16,635 nt of DNA. It comes from JAYSRU01 sp043720875. GTDB lineage: Bacteria; Bacteroidota; Bacteroidia; Flavobacteriales_D; Crocinitomicaceae. The position numbers were made by a program, and so were the translations under genes. The notes beneath the pieces are model-generated. The model saw nothing but the letters and a program-made list of their open reading frames with translations. It ran no database searches and was not told the origin of the DNA. Shown one piece after another: positions 14,837 to 16,635 of this stretch. Location of the stretch: contig JAYSRU010000075.1 in the NCBI GenBank assembly GCA_043720875.1, positions 1 to 16,635 of the forward strand. The letters run 5' to 3'. Within the stretch, counting starts at the first letter, position 1. Each line of letters starts with the position of its first letter.

Positions 14837-15622
14837 TTATAAAGATTTTGTTCTTCCACCGTCAACTGGAATATTGATTCCATTGATGTAACTTGCCGCA
14901 GGACTTGCTAAGAAAGCAACTGCATTCGCAATTTCTTCTGGTTCTGCAATTCGTTTCATCGGTGATTCTGAAGCCATTTCTTCAAAAATTGATGGAATTG
15001 AATCTCCCGTTTTTTGAGATTTTGCTTCTGCAATTTGTTGCAATCTTATGGTATTAGTTGCGCCAGGTAAAACATTATTTACCGTAATGTTAAACTGACC
15101 TAACTCGTTGGCTAATGATTTACTCCAATTACCCACTGCTCCGCGGATTGTATTAGAAACTCCTAAACCTACTAACGGCTGTTTCACGCTCGTTGAAATG
15201 ATATTTATGATTCTACCACCACCACGTTGTTTCATGCCAGGCACAACTGTTTGTACCAATAAGTGATTACATACTAAATGTTGATTGAATGTATTGATGA
15301 ATTCTGAAATATCCGCATCGATAATTGGTCCGCCTTTAGGTCCACCTGTATTATTGACCAAAATATCCGCTACGCCGCCATTGTTTAACCATATTTTTAA
15401 CTGCGCTTGAACTGCCAAATAATCAGAAAAATCTGTACTGATCATTTTATGTTCTTGGTTGGCTGGTGTTGGCAAATTGTCTCTCGTAAGTTCAAGTTTT
15501 GCAATATCTCTGGCTACCAATGTAACCGTTGCGCCCATTGCCGCCAATTTAGTTGCAACTGCTTTCCCTATTCCTTGTGTAGATCCACACACCAAAGCCA
15601 TTTTACCTTCCAATTCTAACAT
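14837..15622 (-). CDS. SDR-family oxidoreductase-like protein, atypical active site
   Basis: The 261-aa protein starts at 15622 (MLELEGKMALVCGSTQGIG); the upstream in-frame ATG at 15670 would add residues before a promoter-like TATCTTTA. Seen: a nucleotide-binding turn GSTQGIG at 13-19; the NNAG-like NNTGG at 90-94; RIINIISTS at 137-145 carrying the usual Ser; a proper C-terminal INIPVDGGRTKSL. Where classical SDRs have YxxxK, alignment through the following KSLANELG places Ser156 and Arg160 (SNTIR). This agrees with the FabG-like SDR subgroup known to deviate from the catalytic tetrad (the BKR_like_SDR_like class). Substrate and even catalytic activity are unknown. It probably heads an operon with the ATL gene 31 nt downstream. 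Confidence 0.9.
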   Translation of the reverse strand: MLELEGKMALVCGSTQGIGKAVATKLAAMGATVTLVARDIAKLELTRDNLPTPANQEHKMISTDFSDYLAVQAQLKIWLNNGGVADILVNNTGGPKGGPIIDADISEFINTFNQHLVCNHLLVQTVVPGMKQRGGGRIINIISTSVKQPLVGLGVSNTIRGAVGNWSKSLANELGQFNITVNNVLPGATNTIRLQQIAEAKSQKTGDSIPSIFEEMASESPMKRIAEPEEIANAVAFLASPAASYINGINIPVDGGRTKSL

Positions 15623-15636
15623 CGTCTTTTTTTTTG

Positions 15637-15644
15637 TAAAGATA
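15637..15644 (-). promoter_or_regulatory. -7-like promoter element for SDR-ATL genes
   Basis: The minus strand reads TATCTTTA, one mismatch from TAnnTTTG, 14 nt before the ATG at 15622. TTG triplets are 17 and 23 nt upstream. Confidence 0.4.
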
Positions 15645-15788
15645 CTACGCTTAAACAACAGCAACCCCAAACTTGCGTGTAAATTTATTCAAAATCAGTT
15701 TTTACCACTAATAATCATAATAGTATGGTCAACCAAATGATAATTTGCCGTTGGTAATAAGTTGAAGTTTTAAATGAAATGTGTGCTA

Positions 15789-15796
15789 TACTTTTG
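15789..15796 (+). promoter_or_regulatory. -7 promoter element for the ABC transporter gene
   Basis: TACTTTTG matches TAnnTTTG exactly and ends 24 nt before the ATG at 15821. A TTG lies 24 nt upstream, longer than ideal. Confidence 0.5.
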
Positions 15797-15820
15797 TTTT
15801 AATCGCAAATCAATTTAAGT

Positions 15821-16635
15821 ATGTCTGATCTAATTGTTCAAACACAAAACCTGAATTATAGTTTTAAGAAAGGTGAGAAAGTTTTACATGAATTATCGCT
15901 AAATGTTCCCAATGGGAGTATCTATGGATTTTTGGGTCCGAATGGAGCAGGAAAAACAACAACATTACGTTTGTTACTTGGACTCTTAAAACAACAAGAA
16001 GGTAAAATAGAGATTTTTGGAAAACATTTAGCCGAAAATAGATCCGAAATTTTATCAAATATTGGTTCATTAATAGAGCAACCATCACTTTATTTGCACC
16101 TTTCGGGCGAAGAAAATTTAAACGTATACCGTCATATTTTTGGGTTAAGCAAAGAAAGAGTGAACGAAATATTAGAGATCGTAGATTTAACAAAAGCCCG
16201 CAAGAAAAAAGCACGAGGCTATTCATTAGGAATGAAACAACGCTTATCCATCGGAATCGCGTTGCTACACAATCCAAAACTATTAATTTTAGATGAACCT
16301 ACAAACGGTCTAGATCCTAATGGAATTATTGACATGCGAAATTTACTTGGGAAGCTGAATAAAGAACTCGGTACTACAATTATTATATCGAGTCATTTAC
16401 TGGCCGAAATAGAAAAAATAGCAACACATGTTGGTATCATTAGTTATGGAAAAATGATGTTTGAAGGCAGTTTGAAAGACTTACAGTTATTAAAAGCAAA
16501 GCAAGCTGTTGTAAAATTAGAAACAAATAATATTGAAAAAACGAAGCTGTTACTTGAAGAAATGCATGTTGTAGCATCAGTTTCAGGAGAGACTTTACAA
16601 TTTGAATTCAAAGACAAGGAGCAGAACGCCGCCTT
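15821..16635 (+). CDS. ABC transporter ATP-binding protein (partial, runs off the end)
   Basis: I translated this from the ATG at 15821; 271 complete codons are present with no stop before the window ends. Seen: an MSDLIVQTQNLNYSF start; Walker A GPNGAGKTT at 39-47; Q-loop Gln87 in LIEQPSLY; signature motif as SLGMKQ at 135-140; Walker B LLILDEP at 154-160 with D-loop NGLDPNG; and H-loop His192 in SSHLLAEIEKI. The short, single-domain layout and the SLGMKQRL signature fit the DrrA/CcmA/bacitracin-type exporter ATPases, whose membrane permease is usually the next gene; here that lies outside the window. It acts at the inner face of the cytoplasmic membrane. The exported substrate cannot be told. 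It is divergent from the SDR gene across 198 nt. Confidence 0.94.
   Translation, partial: MSDLIVQTQNLNYSFKKGEKVLHELSLNVPNGSIYGFLGPNGAGKTTTLRLLLGLLKQQEGKIEIFGKHLAENRSEILSNIGSLIEQPSLYLHLSGEENLNVYRHIFGLSKERVNEILEIVDLTKARKKKARGYSLGMKQRLSIGIALLHNPKLLILDEPTNGLDPNGIIDMRNLLGKLNKELGTTIIISSHLLAEIEKIATHVGIISYGKMMFEGSLKDLQLLKAKQAVVKLETNNIEKTKLLLEEMHVVASVSGETLQFEFKDKEQNAA

Noticed and set aside
15700..15756. Dispersed TTACCA/TGGTAA inverted repeat in the SDR-ABC intergenic region
   Set aside because: Six-base arms about 45 nt apart in AT-rich DNA are expected by chance.
15864..16277. A minus-strand open frame of 137 codons at the right end
   Set aside because: It is the shadow of the ABC ATPase, whose Walker A, signature and Walker B motifs are all on the + strand.

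Overview
The window looks like a chromosomal core segment from a member of the Bacteroidota, most likely Flavobacteriales (perhaps near Crocinitomicaceae; that placement is inference). The evidence is AT-rich coding DNA, start codons preceded by A-rich leaders rather than Shine-Dalgarno sequences, repeated TAnnTTTG promoter elements of the Bacteroidota primary sigma factor, a type IX secretion C-terminal sorting domain, a TPR/LytS-like sensor kinase beside a LytTR regulator, and a flavobacterial-style leucyl-tRNA synthetase. I see no tRNA, rRNA, insertion sequence, prophage or CRISPR array, and no gene-free stretch longer than about 200 bases.

Layout. 8-1345 (-): a Lys9-like saccharopine dehydrogenase, divergent from a + strand operon of prs (PRPP synthetase, 1541-2485) and rplY (ribosomal protein L25/CTC, 2504-3124), closed by a clear terminator. 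3258-3960 (-): a two-gene unit of small uncharacterised proteins, a 95-aa protein followed by a 126-aa protein with an extreme poly-aspartate tail, closed by its own terminator. 4106-7441 (-): a TPR histidine kinase, a LytTR response regulator 12 nt behind it, and an 87-aa membrane protein further downstream. 7585-10596 (+): leuS, with an unusual very AT-rich in-frame insertion just before the KMSKS loop. 10593-11345 (-): an unrecognised lipoprotein whose stop codon overlaps that of leuS. 11440-12105 (+): an OmpA-domain envelope protein. 12163-14334 (-): a large secreted T9SS cargo protein, convergent with the OmpA gene across a bidirectional terminator. 14464-15622 (-): an SDR-family protein lacking the classical catalytic Tyr/Lys, followed by an alkyltransferase-like protein lacking the acceptor cysteine. 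15821-end (+): the ATP-binding subunit of an ABC exporter, cut by the window edge.

The content is mostly housekeeping (nucleotide and amino-acid metabolism, translation) mixed with envelope and sensing genes typical of the phylum. I find no dedicated defence or mobile system. The points most worth following are the low-GC, tandem-repeat-bearing insertion in LeuRS; the polyaspartate-tail protein and its partner; promoter elements placed so close to several start codons that leaderless or nearly leaderless mRNAs are suggested; and two adjacent genes whose products have each lost the usual catalytic residues of their families.
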